Of a stretch of DNA of 64,000 nucleotides, positions 18,455-27,828 are shown one piece after another. The notes under the pieces were generated by a model. The model saw only the letters and a program-made list of their open reading frames with translations, was not told the DNA's origin and made no database searches. The stretch comes from an uncultured Acinetobacter sp. GTDB taxonomy: Bacteria; Pseudomonadota; Gammaproteobacteria; Pseudomonadales; Moraxellaceae. The stretch spans positions 1-64,000 of the forward strand of contig NZ_CANLSL010000017.1 in the NCBI RefSeq assembly GCF_947493735.1. The letters are read 5' to 3'. Both the position numbers and the translations under genes were made by a program. The number at the start of each line of letters is the position of its first letter. Within the stretch, counting starts at the first letter, position 1.

Positions 18455-19485
18455 TGGTGGATTTTTTAGATGATGATAGTCAAAATTTGATTATCTACAA
18501 CACGGAAGATGGTCAAAGTAAGGTGTCGCTCTACGCTCGTGACGGCAACATTTTTATGAGTCAGGCACAGCTTGCAGAACTTTTTGACACCTCTGTACAA
18601 AATATAAGCAATCACATTCTAAATATATTGAACGAAAAGGAATTATTAGAAGATTCAGTTATCAAGGATTACTTGATAACTGCCACAGATGGCAAATCTT
18701 ACAGCGTGCGCTTTTATGCCCTAGATATGATTTTGGCGATTGGTTTTCGTGTGCGCAGTATTCGTGGTACGCAATTTAGAAAATGGGCAAATACCCATCT
18801 CAAGCAATATCTTGTCAAAGGCTTTGTGGTCGATGCAGAGCGTTTAAAAAATCCTGATGGTCGTACAGACTATTTCGATGAGTTACTTGAGAAAATCCGT
18901 GACATTCGTGCATCGGAGAAACGCTTTTATCAAAAAGTGCGGGATTTATTAGCATTGTCTACAGACTATGATTCGACGGATAAAGCCACACAGATGTTTT
19001 TTGCGGAAACCCAAAATAAGTTACTGTATGCCATCACCAAAATGACAGCTGCCGAACTGATTCTGTCCCGAGCTGATGCGGATAAGCTCAATATGGGGCT
19101 AACCAGTTGGAAAGGTTCGATCGTGCGCAAGGGTGATATTACTATCGCCAAAAACTATTTAACTCATGATGAGGTTGATAGCTTAAACCGCTTAACGGTG
19201 ATTTTCCTAGAAAGTGCGGAGCTTCGTGTCAAAAGTCGTAAGGATTTAACGCTGGGATTTTGGCAGAATAATATTGATCAGTTGTTGACCTTTAATGATT
19301 TCCCAATTTTGCCGAATACGGGTGGGCGTAGTCATGCGCAGATGGAAAAACAGGCAAAGTTGATTTATGAAACCTTCGATCAAAAGCGTAAACTGCATGA
19401 TGCCAAACAAGCTGATGCCGAAGACCTCGCCGAGCTGGTACGGCTAGAACAGCAAGTCAAACAAAGTAAGGAAAACAAAAAATGA
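18454..19485 (+). CDS. rhuM: RhuM-family protein inside the type I RM operon
   Basis: 343 aa. Matches the RhuM (virulence protein) family: an N-terminal helix-turn-helix-like segment (SQAQLAELFDTSVQNISNHI, about 30-50), then YALDMILAIGFRVRS and the GTQFRKWANTHLKQYLVKGF segment (about 105-125), typical of RhuM and related to phage antirepressor-like folds. The C-terminal part is helical and ends in a charged tail. It overlaps hsdM by 1 nt and hsdS by 4 nt, so it is made together with the RM subunits. RhuM genes are often found inside type I RM loci; the role is unknown. Regulation of restriction or an extra defence function is possible. Confidence 0.85.
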   Translation: MVDFLDDDSQNLIIYNTEDGQSKVSLYARDGNIFMSQAQLAELFDTSVQNISNHILNILNEKELLEDSVIKDYLITATDGKSYSVRFYALDMILAIGFRVRSIRGTQFRKWANTHLKQYLVKGFVVDAERLKNPDGRTDYFDELLEKIRDIRASEKRFYQKVRDLLALSTDYDSTDKATQMFFAETQNKLLYAITKMTAAELILSRADADKLNMGLTSWKGSIVRKGDITIAKNYLTHDEVDSLNRLTVIFLESAELRVKSRKDLTLGFWQNNIDQLLTFNDFPILPNTGGRSHAQMEKQAKLIYETFDQKRKLHDAKQADAEDLAELVRLEQQVKQSKENKK

Positions 19486-20699
19486 CTGCACCAAAGTTAC
19501 GTTTTAAAGAGTTTGATAAAAAGTGGGATTTAAAGAATCTTGGAGATTGCTTTAATCTCTTTTCTGGTTATGCTTTCCCCAGCAGTGCCTCAGTAGATAA
19601 TGGAATTAAATGGCTGAAAATTGCTGATGTTGGTATTCAAGAAATGACGCCAAATAATTTGTCTTTTTTGCCAAATGATTTTAAAGCTAAATTTCCACAA
19701 TTCATTGTTTCAAAGAATGATTATGTAATTGCTTTAACACGACCAATTTTGAATAAGAAATTGAAAATTGCAAAGGTTGGTGAATTTTACGACGGTGCTT
19801 TACTCAATCAACGAGTGGCAAAGATCGTAAGTGATAATAATAACTTAGACTTCATATATTCATTGTTGCAAAAATCAAAAACAGTAGAAGAACTTGAGAA
19901 TTCTATTGCAGGAACTGATCCTCCAAATTTATCTTTAAATGAGGTAAAAGGAATAGTTTTGGGGATTCCTAAAGTTGAAGAACAAACCAAAATCGCCTCT
20001 TTTCTATCGAACGTGGATGAAAAGATTACCCAACTCACCCAAAAACATGAACTGCTGAGCCAATATAAACAAGGCATGATGCAAAAGCTGTTTAACCAGC
20101 AGATTCGTTTTAAAGCGGATGATGGTAGTGAGTTTGGGGAGTGGGAAAAAGTGAAGCTTGGAAGCTTGCTAATTAAGCATGACGAAAAAACAGAATTTAA
20201 TAATCAATATCCAGTGCTTACTTCATCTAGACACGGTATTTACTTTCAAAAGGATTATTTTGCGGGGCAAGATGTAGCAAGTTCAGACACTACAGGATAT
20301 AACGTTGTTCCATATGATTATTTTACTTATCGACACATGTCAGATGATTTAGTATTCAAATTCAATATTAATACAATTTGTCCTAAAGGTATTGTGAGTA
20401 CTCTTTATCCTGTGTTTACAGTAAAAGACGAGCATTTAAATAAATATTTTTTGCAGACTATTTTAAATGAAGGACAAGAGTTTAAGAATTTTGCAATCAT
20501 GCAAAAACAAGGTGGTTCAAGAACCTATATGTATTTCTCTAAATTATCAGAGCTGGTTTTAACAATCCCTTGTCTTGAAGAACAAACCAAAATAGCAAAC
20601 TTCTTGTCCTCTATCGACCAAAAAATTGATGTCGTGGCACAGCAAATTGAACAGGCTAAACTTTGGAAAAAAGGCTTGTTGCAACAGATGTTTGTGTAG
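19482..20699 (+). CDS. hsdS: Type I RM specificity subunit HsdS
   Basis: 405 aa. Two target-recognition domains (about 5-165 and 215-375), each followed by a conserved helical spacer with similar wording: EEQTKIASFLSNVDEKITQL (about 167-186) and EEQTKIANFLSSIDQKIDVV (about 366-385). That internal repeat is the hallmark of HsdS and sets the length of the gap in the bipartite target. The recognition domains are visibly more AT-rich than hsdM and hsdR, as is common for exchanged specificity modules. The ATG overlaps the rhuM stop (ATGA). The DNA target cannot be predicted by eye. Confidence 0.93.
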   Translation: MTAPKLRFKEFDKKWDLKNLGDCFNLFSGYAFPSSASVDNGIKWLKIADVGIQEMTPNNLSFLPNDFKAKFPQFIVSKNDYVIALTRPILNKKLKIAKVGEFYDGALLNQRVAKIVSDNNNLDFIYSLLQKSKTVEELENSIAGTDPPNLSLNEVKGIVLGIPKVEEQTKIASFLSNVDEKITQLTQKHELLSQYKQGMMQKLFNQQIRFKADDGSEFGEWEKVKLGSLLIKHDEKTEFNNQYPVLTSSRHGIYFQKDYFAGQDVASSDTTGYNVVPYDYFTYRHMSDDLVFKFNINTICPKGIVSTLYPVFTVKDEHLNKYFLQTILNEGQEFKNFAIMQKQGGSRTYMYFSKLSELVLTIPCLEEQTKIANFLSSIDQKIDVVAQQIEQAKLWKKGLLQQMFV

Positions 20700-20740
20700 A
20701 TGGATTGACGTAAGATTGAGATAAAGGGTTAAAAACCACG

Positions 20741-23674
20741 ATGACCACACAAAGCGAATACCAACTCGAAAACGACTTGATCGACCAACTGGTGCAGTTG
20801 GGTATAGAGCGTGTCAATGTTCACAATGAAGCACAGCTCTTCGCCAACCTCAAAAGTCAGATCGAACGTGCCAACGGTATTGCGCCTTTATCCGAGAACG
20901 AGTGGAAACAAGTCTGGACCTATCTCAATAACGGCACGATCTTTGAACGTGCCAAGAACCTGCGTAATAAATGTCCTGTCAGCTTTGACAATGGTACAAG
21001 TCGGCATATCGAGTTTTTATTTAGCGAGCACAGTAAAAATTATTTCCAAGTCAGCAATCAAATCACCATCGACCCACAGAACGGCAGTCAGCGCACCTAT
21101 CGCTTTGATGTGACGATCTTGGTTAATGGTCTACCTTTGGTACAGATCGAACTGAAAAAACGTGACATGGAAATCGCCGAAGCCTTTCATCAAGTGCATC
21201 GTTATAGCCGTGAAGCCTATAGCGCAGGCTTGGGCTTGTTTCAGTTTATTCAACTGTTCGTCATCAGCAACGGCGTGAATACACGCTACTACGCCAATGG
21301 CACCAATAATATAGCCTTTATCTTTCCGTGGACGGATTTTAGCAATACGCCGATCAATGAAATCGTGGATTTTGCCGAAGTATTTTTAAATCCTCAGCAT
21401 CTCACAGACATGCTCAGACAGTATATGGTACTGCTCGAAACCACACAGCAACTCATGGTACTTCGCCCTTATCAAATCTATGCGGTGCAGAAGATCGTTG
21501 AGCGAGTACAAACAAGTTCAGAGAATGGCTATATTTGGCATACCACAGGTTCAGGCAAAACCCTGACCTCGTTTAAAGCCAGTCAGATCATCATGCAAAT
21601 GCCCGAGGTTGAAAAGGTACTGTTCGTGGTCGATCGCAACGATCTTGATACACAGACCGCCAAAGAGTTTAACCACTTCAAAACCGATAGCGTCGATAGC
21701 ACCACCAATACCAAAACACTGGTCAATCAACTCGATCAACAGCATGACAAGCTCATCGTCACCACATTGCAAAAATTGAATCGTGCCATCAGCACCGATA
21801 AATATAGCGAACACATCAACTATCTAAGAGATAAAAAAGTTGTGTTTATCTTCGATGAATGTCATCGCAGTCAGTTTGGTGAAACCCATCGTAATATCAA
21901 AAAGTTCTTCCACAATGCGCAGATGTTTGGTTTTACAGGCACACCGATCTTCGATGACAATAGTCAAAGCCAAGCAGGATTGAAGCTCACTACGGATTAT
22001 CTGTTTAACGAGCGACTGCATCAGTACGTCATCGTCGATGCGATCCGAGATAAAAACGTACTCCAGTTCCAAATCGACTACCGAGGTAAATACACCGCTA
22101 AAGGCATGCAACAGTCGCTTGATGGTGTAGAAGGTCAAGCGGATGATGTTGGGCAAGCTGATGAAATGGAAAAAGTCGAAGGCATTGATATCAAAGAGCT
22201 GTATGACAATCCAAAACGCCTCGAAATGATCGCTCGCTATATCGTGGATCATCACGATACCAAAACCAAGCAACGTGATTTCACTGCCATGTTTTGTGTG
22301 AGCTCAGTGGATACATTGATTAAGTATTATGAGCTATTCGAGCAAATCCAAGCCGAGAAACAGCAACACGATGAAGCGCAAGGCAAGCTCTTTAAACCGC
22401 TAACTATTGCCACAATTTTTTCCTATGCTGCCAATCAAGATGTTGAGCCGACAGCGGACAACGCAACACAAAATCAGTCAGGCATGCTTGATGAGGAAAA
22501 TACCGACATTCCAACGCAGATCAATGTATCTAATCGGGATAAACTCGATCGCTATATAGCGCAGTACAATGCCAAGTTTCAAACCAACTATAACTCAGGC
22601 GAGCAGTTCTACCCTTATTACCGTGATATTGCTGATCGTGTTAAAAAGAAAGAAATCGACATTTTGCTAGTGGTGAATATGTTCCTCACAGGCTTTGACT
22701 CCAAGCCATTAAATACGCTGTATGTCGATAAAAACCTAAAATATCATGGCTTGATCCAAGCCTTCTCCCGTACCAACCGTGTTTTTAATGAAAATAAACC
22801 CTTTGGCAATATTGTCTGCTTCCGCAATCTCAAACGTGCAACCGATGAAGCACTGGCATTATTCTCCAATAAGCAAGCGAAAAGTATTGTCTTGATCCGA
22901 CCTTTCGCTGAGATTAAGCAAGACTATGAAAAGACGGTGAATGCGTTAAAGGAAATTACGCCGACCGAACAAACCGTTGACCTACTACTGACAGAAGATG
23001 AGCAACTGGCATTCATCAAAGCATTCCGTGAGGTGATGCGATGCCATGCGCAGCTACAAACCTTTGTGGAGTATGATCAAGATCAGACTGGACTGGATAA
23101 ACAACAATTCGCAAACTTTGCATCAAAATATAGCGACCTGTGCCGTGCGGTGAAAACCACCACGAAAAAAGACAAAGTATCGGTACTGGATGATGTGGAT
23201 TTTCAACTTGAGCTACTGCATAGCGACCGTATCAATGTCGGCTATATCATTCAACTGTTACAAATGGCAGTCGATAGTAAGGATGAACAACTTCGCAAGC
23301 AATATGAAGCACAAGTGCTGGATCTGATCGGCAGTGAAGTCAGCCTGCATGACAAACAAGAACTGATCCAAAAATTCATTGATGACACCATGCCGAGGTT
23401 GATCAATGGCGAAAAGGTTGAGGATGCCTTTGCCAAGTTTTGGGATGTGGAAAAAGAAAAAGCCTACCAAGCCTTATGTGAAAAAGAAAATCTCAATGTC
23501 TCTGAATTTGCAAAAATGATCAATGATTATCACTATACCAAACGCATTCCACGTAAAGATGAGCTGACCAAATTGCCCAACTATAAAATGAAGTTGAGCC
23601 AACGCAGTAGCATCCTCGATCAGTTGGTTGCGCAGACTCGTGCTTTTATCGAGAAGTTCTATATGGGGTGGTGA
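20741..23674 (+). CDS. hsdR: Type I restriction endonuclease/translocase HsdR
   Basis: 977 aa. The N-terminal nuclease domain has the D...ExK signature (FDVTILV, then LVQIELKKRD near 130-140). The SF2 translocase core follows: Walker A TTGSGKTLTSF (about 266-276), FIFDECHRS (about 367, DECH box), FGFTGTPIF, and a motif VI-like QAFSRTNRVF (about 675). The C-terminal helical domain that docks on HsdM is present. It translocates and cuts unmethylated foreign DNA. It lies 41 bp after hsdS. Near its 3' end, 23579-23595 is repeated exactly at 23888-23904. Confidence 0.94.
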   Translation: MTTQSEYQLENDLIDQLVQLGIERVNVHNEAQLFANLKSQIERANGIAPLSENEWKQVWTYLNNGTIFERAKNLRNKCPVSFDNGTSRHIEFLFSEHSKNYFQVSNQITIDPQNGSQRTYRFDVTILVNGLPLVQIELKKRDMEIAEAFHQVHRYSREAYSAGLGLFQFIQLFVISNGVNTRYYANGTNNIAFIFPWTDFSNTPINEIVDFAEVFLNPQHLTDMLRQYMVLLETTQQLMVLRPYQIYAVQKIVERVQTSSENGYIWHTTGSGKTLTSFKASQIIMQMPEVEKVLFVVDRNDLDTQTAKEFNHFKTDSVDSTTNTKTLVNQLDQQHDKLIVTTLQKLNRAISTDKYSEHINYLRDKKVVFIFDECHRSQFGETHRNIKKFFHNAQMFGFTGTPIFDDNSQSQAGLKLTTDYLFNERLHQYVIVDAIRDKNVLQFQIDYRGKYTAKGMQQSLDGVEGQADDVGQADEMEKVEGIDIKELYDNPKRLEMIARYIVDHHDTKTKQRDFTAMFCVSSVDTLIKYYELFEQIQAEKQQHDEAQGKLFKPLTIATIFSYAANQDVEPTADNATQNQSGMLDEENTDIPTQINVSNRDKLDRYIAQYNAKFQTNYNSGEQFYPYYRDIADRVKKKEIDILLVVNMFLTGFDSKPLNTLYVDKNLKYHGLIQAFSRTNRVFNENKPFGNIVCFRNLKRATDEALALFSNKQAKSIVLIRPFAEIKQDYEKTVNALKEITPTEQTVDLLLTEDEQLAFIKAFREVMRCHAQLQTFVEYDQDQTGLDKQQFANFASKYSDLCRAVKTTTKKDKVSVLDDVDFQLELLHSDRINVGYIIQLLQMAVDSKDEQLRKQYEAQVLDLIGSEVSLHDKQELIQKFIDDTMPRLINGEKVEDAFAKFWDVEKEKAYQALCEKENLNVSEFAKMINDYHYTKRIPRKDELTKLPNYKMKLSQRSSILDQLVAQTRAFIEKFYMGW

Positions 23675-23904
23675 GATTTTTAAGTTTAAATTTACAAACA
23701 TAATTTAAAGCAATAATCCGCCCAATCATTCATTAAGCCTTTGCGTTTTTCAAGATATGCGCCACGTAAATAAGCGGCTTCCACGTCATCAGGCAGTTTA
23801 TGCGCCAACACATGCTCACACACCTCTCTAGGGTAATCCGTCTTATCGGCTGACCAATCACGAAAGGTTGAACTCACCAAGATGTCAAACTATAAAATGA
23901 AGTT
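23579..23904 (+). repeat. 17-bp exact direct repeat bracketing the integrase remnant
   Basis: aactataaaatgaagtt occurs at 23579-23595 (inside hsdR) and again at 23888-23904 (just beyond the integrase intact stop), 309 bp apart. The second copy marks the point where the integrase remnant loses similarity. This could be a recombination or slippage junction. Confidence 0.6.
23692..23889 (-). pseudogene. Remnant of a second P4-type integrase (C-terminal fragment)
   Basis: An open frame of about 62 codons encodes the C-terminal end of a P4-type tyrosine integrase: STFRDWSADKTDYPREVCEH, then the conserved LAH box (VLAH) and, nine residues later, the AAY with the expected catalytic tyrosine, and a KRKGLMNDWADYC tail typical of that subfamily. 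No N-terminal or core catalytic Arg region exists upstream, where the sequence passes into the end of the intact integrase gene. It differs clearly from the intact neighbour's C-terminus, so it is not a duplication of it. It is a scar from an earlier element. Confidence 0.8.
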
Positions 23905-25137
23905 TTATTTTTCTGACTTTAGTTGGTCTAAATAGTCAGACCATGCTTGCATCATAATGACTCTCTCATCAAGATACTTTGTTCGATTATAAGCTCGTCC
24001 ATGCATATCCCGAACTTGGTGTGCAAGCTGCTGCTCTATACGCTCAATTGGGAATTTTAAAACCTCATCAAGTAATGTTCGTGCAGTCGCACGGAAACCA
24101 TGTCCTGTGGTTTCACCATTTTCAAAACCATATTGTTTAAGACGCTTATTTATAGTTGAGTCACTAATGACAGTTTGCGAATTACGCATTGAAGTAAAGC
24201 AATATTCAGACTGTCCTGTAATCGCAAACAACTCTTTAAAAAATGAAAAGACTTGATTAGACAACGGCACAATATGCTCTAGTGCTGTTTGATTTTTTGT
24301 TTTAGGTGGTGTGTATTTCCATAGCCTATTTTCAAAATCAATATCAGCCCATTTTGCAGCACGTAATTCGCCTGGACGGACAAAAACATGTGGTAAAATT
24401 TTAACAGCATAATCAACTACTATTTCACCACGCCCAAAGTTTTGATCTATATTTTTTAATAATTGACCTAACGATCCAGTATCAGTAATCGCTGTACGAT
24501 GCTTTACTTTTCCTGCTTTTAAAATGCCACTGATCTGGTCAGCAACATTAAACTGACATAAGCCCAATGCGATTGCATAGCGATAAACTTGGGAGGCTTT
24601 GCTACGCATTCGTTTAGCTGAATCCGTTTTACCTTGTTTTTCGTATAATCGACAAGCATCTAAAATCTGTGAAGCGGTAATATCTGAGATAGGATAATTA
24701 CCTATTGCCATATATAATTTACTCCAAACAAATTCATTACGACGCTCAGTACTAGGCTCAAGCTCTTCTGTTTTACGATACTGTTCCGCTACCGCCTTAA
24801 ATGAATTATTCAAGGCAAATTGAGCCTTTTCCACAACTTTCTGTTTTTCGATAGCTGGGTCGATTTCTTGAGAAATTAATTTACGGTATTCAGCTCTTTT
24901 TTCACGAGCTTCTGCCAAAGACACTTCTGGATATGTACCAAAGGAAATACTATTACGCTTTTTGCTAATGGGTCTTGAATAGTCAAAACGCCAATATATA
25001 TATCCCTTTTTATCAATAATAAAATACAGTCCATTACCATCAGCAAGCTTAACCACTGATTTGTTTTCTTCTTTTTTGTGAAAAGTAATCGCAGCTTTAA
25101 TTTGCTTATCTGTCAGACTTATAACAACTTTTGCCAT
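23905..25137 (-). CDS. int: P4-type tyrosine integrase
   Basis: 410 aa. The N-terminal arm-binding domain of the DUF4102 type (about 1-95, with KLADGNGLYFIIDKKG and SFGTYPEVSLAEAREKR) precedes the core-binding SAM-like domain (about 105-190) and the catalytic domain. Catalytic residues are visible: Arg in RPGELRAAKW (about 252), HGFR (about 347-350), LAH and the tyrosine in GRAYNRT (about 382). It catalyses site-specific integration and excision. It is adjacent to tRNA-Arg(CCG), whose 3' end is the probable target, and is transcribed away from the tRNA into the island. Confidence 0.95.
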   Translation of the reverse strand: MAKVVISLTDKQIKAAITFHKKEENKSVVKLADGNGLYFIIDKKGYIYWRFDYSRPISKKRNSISFGTYPEVSLAEAREKRAEYRKLISQEIDPAIEKQKVVEKAQFALNNSFKAVAEQYRKTEELEPSTERRNEFVWSKLYMAIGNYPISDITASQILDACRLYEKQGKTDSAKRMRSKASQVYRYAIALGLCQFNVADQISGILKAGKVKHRTAITDTGSLGQLLKNIDQNFGRGEIVVDYAVKILPHVFVRPGELRAAKWADIDFENRLWKYTPPKTKNQTALEHIVPLSNQVFSFFKELFAITGQSEYCFTSMRNSQTVISDSTINKRLKQYGFENGETTGHGFRATARTLLDEVLKFPIERIEQQLAHQVRDMHGRAYNRTKYLDERVIMMQAWSDYLDQLKSEK

Positions 25138-25302
25138 ATTTTACGGTAACTAAATAAGTTAAATTCAAACTTACCGCAACTCTTACCGTTATAATTTGCG
25201 GTAAGTTGTGGAAGCTGTAGGACACCATAAAACAAGAATAAACCTAAATCCCTTTATTTTCAATATGTACAGGATGGCATAGGATGGGGTGAAACAATAA
25301 AA

Positions 25303-25378
25303 TGGTGCGCTCAGCGGGACTCGAACCCACGCCACAGGCTTCGGAGACCTGTACTCTATCCAGTTGAGCTATGAGCGC
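25303..25378 (-). tRNA. tRNA-Arg(CCG)
   Basis: 76 nt including an encoded CCA. The acceptor stem GCGCTCA/TGAGCGC is perfect. D arm GCTC...GAGT, anticodon stem CAGGT/GCCTG with loop CTCCGAA giving anticodon CCG (reads CGG), and T arm GTGGG-TTCGAGT-CCCGC are all present. Its 3' end faces the island and is the presumed attachment site. Confidence 0.95.
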
Positions 25379-25493
25379 ATTTAAGGCAACACATCATAGG
25401 CAATTCTCAGTCTGAGGTAAAGTGTGACGTAGCATGATTGTTGATATCTGCATGATAATTAATCGACTTGCTTGTCAATCTCACATCTTAGAA

Positions 25494-26942
25494 TTAAGTA
25501 TTCATGGAAATTTGAATCTGATCTCTACCCGCTGATTTTGCTTGATACAAAGCTTTATCAGCTTGTGAAATCCAAAAGTCGATTGGACGAAATGCCTGTT
25601 TGTAAGGAATGTTAGATACGCCAATACTAATATTAATTAAAATATTTTGATTAAAAGAAAGGTTTAAAGGGTGTTGTTTTAGTGTGCTTTGAATTCGTTC
25701 AGCAATCTGTTTTGCTGATTCCGAATCTGTATTTTGTAGCAAGATTGCAAACTCTTCACCACCCAAGCGCCCGAATAAATCGTGTTGTCGCAAAATACTT
25801 TGTGTAATCTTAACGAAGTGTTGCAGAGCCTCGTCGCCTACCTGATGTCCAAACTCATCATTAATTCTTTTAAAATAATCAATATCGACCATCATCAGGG
25901 TGGTATCACGCTGACTTTTTTGCGCATGTTGAATGGCAGTAGAAGCGGATTGCATAAAATGATGTCGGGATAGGCTTTTGGTTAATGAGTCGTACTGCAC
26001 ATGAAATAAAATTTCTTCAAATAAGTGCTTGCGGTTCGAGCTAATTAAGCACACCGTCATTGCAGATATGGCAAGCATGAATAAGCCAACACGCGTTGAT
26101 GTAGTCGTATATAAGGAGTCGGCTGAATGTACGTCTAAGATACTTAAAGTTGTGCTGTAGAAAAGCACTGTACATACCACAAAGTTAATAATCGCAAGGC
26201 TAAAAAAATCATACCGCAAGGCTGCCCAAATGAGTGCAGCAATAGGGAACGTGAGAGCTCCTGGGCCACCAAAAGTTATAGCGACAAATGTGGCAATCAC
26301 AATAGCGATCAAAGGGAGGAAATCATGCCACTGGATCTCAATCAGATTAAACCGATGTTGAAAATCTCTTAGATTATTCCAAGTTGGGAAGCTTAAAATT
26401 AAAGGAAGAATAAGAACATGATTTTGAATCTCTGCTGTCCACCACAAACAAAATTCTTGGATGAGATGCTGATCAACCATAAAGCCATTTGGCAGATTTG
26501 GGACTGTGCTTACCGCAACAAGCGCACTCATCGCCGAGCTGAATGTGACGATAATGAGCATATAGAAGAAAGTTAAACCATGATAGTATTTGCGATAACT
26601 AAGCTGGAAGAGCTGAAATAATACGATTGCGGTTAAAACTTCAAACAGATTTGCTAAAGTCAGCGCAAAAGCAAGTAGAAAATAATTGCCAGTAATCAAG
26701 TCGGCGAGCATAAAACCAACAAACGCACCAAGCCATGTTTCGATGCCACGTAATTGTGGATAGCGCAGAATTAAGCCAAGTAAAATCGCATTTGCAGGCC
26801 AAAAAGACGCCAAAAGGAATAAAGGGCGTGAAAAAATTCCTGATAAAGCTGCACAAAAAACAACCCCGCTAATAAGCGCAAAAATCCCTACACGAGTTGA
26901 AAAGTGCATATTGCGCATTGTGTTAAATAGAGGTTTAAACAT
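25494..26942 (-). CDS. MASE1-GGDEF diguanylate cyclase
   Basis: 482 aa. The N-terminal 300 residues hold about eight membrane segments of the MASE1 sensor type (LASFWPANAILLGLILRYP near 50). The C-terminal GGDEF domain (about 315-480) has an intact active site GGEEF (near 394) and an inhibitory I-site RxxD (RQHD) five residues before it, so it should be an active, product-inhibited c-di-GMP synthase. The MASE1 ligand is unknown. It is the first core-chromosome gene after the tRNA and is divergent from nuoA. Confidence 0.9.
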   Translation of the reverse strand: MFKPLFNTMRNMHFSTRVGIFALISGVVFCAALSGIFSRPLFLLASFWPANAILLGLILRYPQLRGIETWLGAFVGFMLADLITGNYFLLAFALTLANLFEVLTAIVLFQLFQLSYRKYYHGLTFFYMLIIVTFSSAMSALVAVSTVPNLPNGFMVDQHLIQEFCLWWTAEIQNHVLILPLILSFPTWNNLRDFQHRFNLIEIQWHDFLPLIAIVIATFVAITFGGPGALTFPIAALIWAALRYDFFSLAIINFVVCTVLFYSTTLSILDVHSADSLYTTTSTRVGLFMLAISAMTVCLISSNRKHLFEEILFHVQYDSLTKSLSRHHFMQSASTAIQHAQKSQRDTTLMMVDIDYFKRINDEFGHQVGDEALQHFVKITQSILRQHDLFGRLGGEEFAILLQNTDSESAKQIAERIQSTLKQHPLNLSFNQNILINISIGVSNIPYKQAFRPIDFWISQADKALYQAKSAGRDQIQISMNT

Positions 26943-27264
26943 CAGTGTGCAAAGTTGTATGATGGTGAGTTTCTGATTATACTGAAAAAATTGTGAAAGT
27001 ATTTATTTTTAGAGCAAAATAGACTTTTGTATATTAAGAAGTGGGGGAGTTTGATGTTGTTGTCAAAATGAAAATGCTTCTTATTTATTAATAATCAGGC
27101 TGTTAAAATGGATTTTTACTGCGAAAGTATGAGTTTAACGTCTAGAAACATAATTCAAAAATCAGGTACAATAAAAAGGATATTATGTCTGTGTTTGATG
27201 AAAGATTTTCTCAAATACAACAAACTTTCTTTATTTTGTAAGGCCTGCTAGGAGTTCACCCCGC
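26943..27264. other. 322-bp divergent gap, probable nuo and GGDEF promoters
   Basis: No gene is seen. The gap is AT-rich and must hold the promoter of the nuo operon. Candidates are a TACAAT box (27167-27172), without a good -35, and a TTGTCA (27060-27065) followed at about 17 bp by a T/A-rich -10-like stretch. Neither is convincing enough to call. There is no terminator hairpin. Confidence 0.4.
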
Positions 27265-27822
27265 ATGAGTGCCATTACTCCATATGATTGGGCGATTATT
27301 GCTTTTGTGATTGGCGTAACATTTTTATGCGCCTTTATGTTGACTGTCCCGCTACTACTTGGTGGCAAAGCTTGGGGGCGTGCAAAGCAAGAACAGTTCG
27401 AGTCTGGTGTTGTTAGCGCTGGTGGCGCACGTATTCGCTTATCAGCCAAATTTTATCTTGTTGCGATTTTCTTTGTTGTCTTTGATCTAGAGGCTCTGTA
27501 TCTCTACGCTTGGGCGACTTCCGTACGTGAAGTTGGTTGGGTCGGTTTTGCGACGGCTGCGATTTTTATTTTGGTGTTGTTGATCGGTTTGATTTACGAG
27601 ATGAGCACAGGTGCGCTGAATTGGGCGCCACATGATCGCCGTAAAGCTGCTGGTATCAAACCAAAAATTGGATCACCAAATATGGATATTGCATCCATTA
27701 CTCGATTTAATTCGATTGAAGAGTTGGTACAAGATCCAACAGGAAAAATTCCTGCACAATCTGCGATTAAAACATCAGCGCATCAATCAAAAAACGAAAT
27801 TCAAAATGTAAATAAGGAGTAA
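27265..27822 (+). CDS. nuoA: NADH-quinone oxidoreductase subunit A
   Basis: 185 aa, about 40 longer than E. coli NuoA because of a hydrophilic C-terminal extension after residue 125. Three membrane segments are seen. The conserved KxxxxESG segment (KQEQFESGVV, about 46-55) and the acidic DLEALYLYAWA motif in TM2 (about 75-85) match the family. It belongs to the proton-pumping membrane arm near the quinone site. A Shine-Dalgarno (aggag) lies about 9 nt before the ATG. It is the first gene of the nuoA-N operon. Confidence 0.95.
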   Translation: MSAITPYDWAIIAFVIGVTFLCAFMLTVPLLLGGKAWGRAKQEQFESGVVSAGGARIRLSAKFYLVAIFFVVFDLEALYLYAWATSVREVGWVGFATAAIFILVLLIGLIYEMSTGALNWAPHDRRKAAGIKPKIGSPNMDIASITRFNSIEELVQDPTGKIPAQSAIKTSAHQSKNEIQNVNKE

Positions 27823-27828
27823 TGCGGG

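Larger units (their letters stand above)
1..25302. mobile_element. Genomic island in tRNA-Arg(CCG), right part only
   Basis: The stretch up to the 3' end of the tRNA-Arg gene behaves as one integrated island. A P4-type integrase lies directly beside the tRNA 3' end, which is the classic target of this integrase class. The cargo is accessory: Gp2-like, DUF932, YqaJ and AlpA backbone genes, metal efflux, umuDC and type I restriction-modification. On the other side of the tRNA the genes are housekeeping (nuo operon and beyond). The left attachment site is not in the window, and I found no second copy of the tRNA 3' end inside it, so the left boundary and the exact core repeat are unknown. A remnant of a second integrase (23692-23889) suggests that the island is composite. 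Confidence 0.8.

Noticed and set aside
21551..22273. Long minus-strand open frames inside hsdR
   Set aside because: They lie entirely antisense to the clearly coding SF2 helicase core of hsdR, have no ribosome-binding site and no family features.
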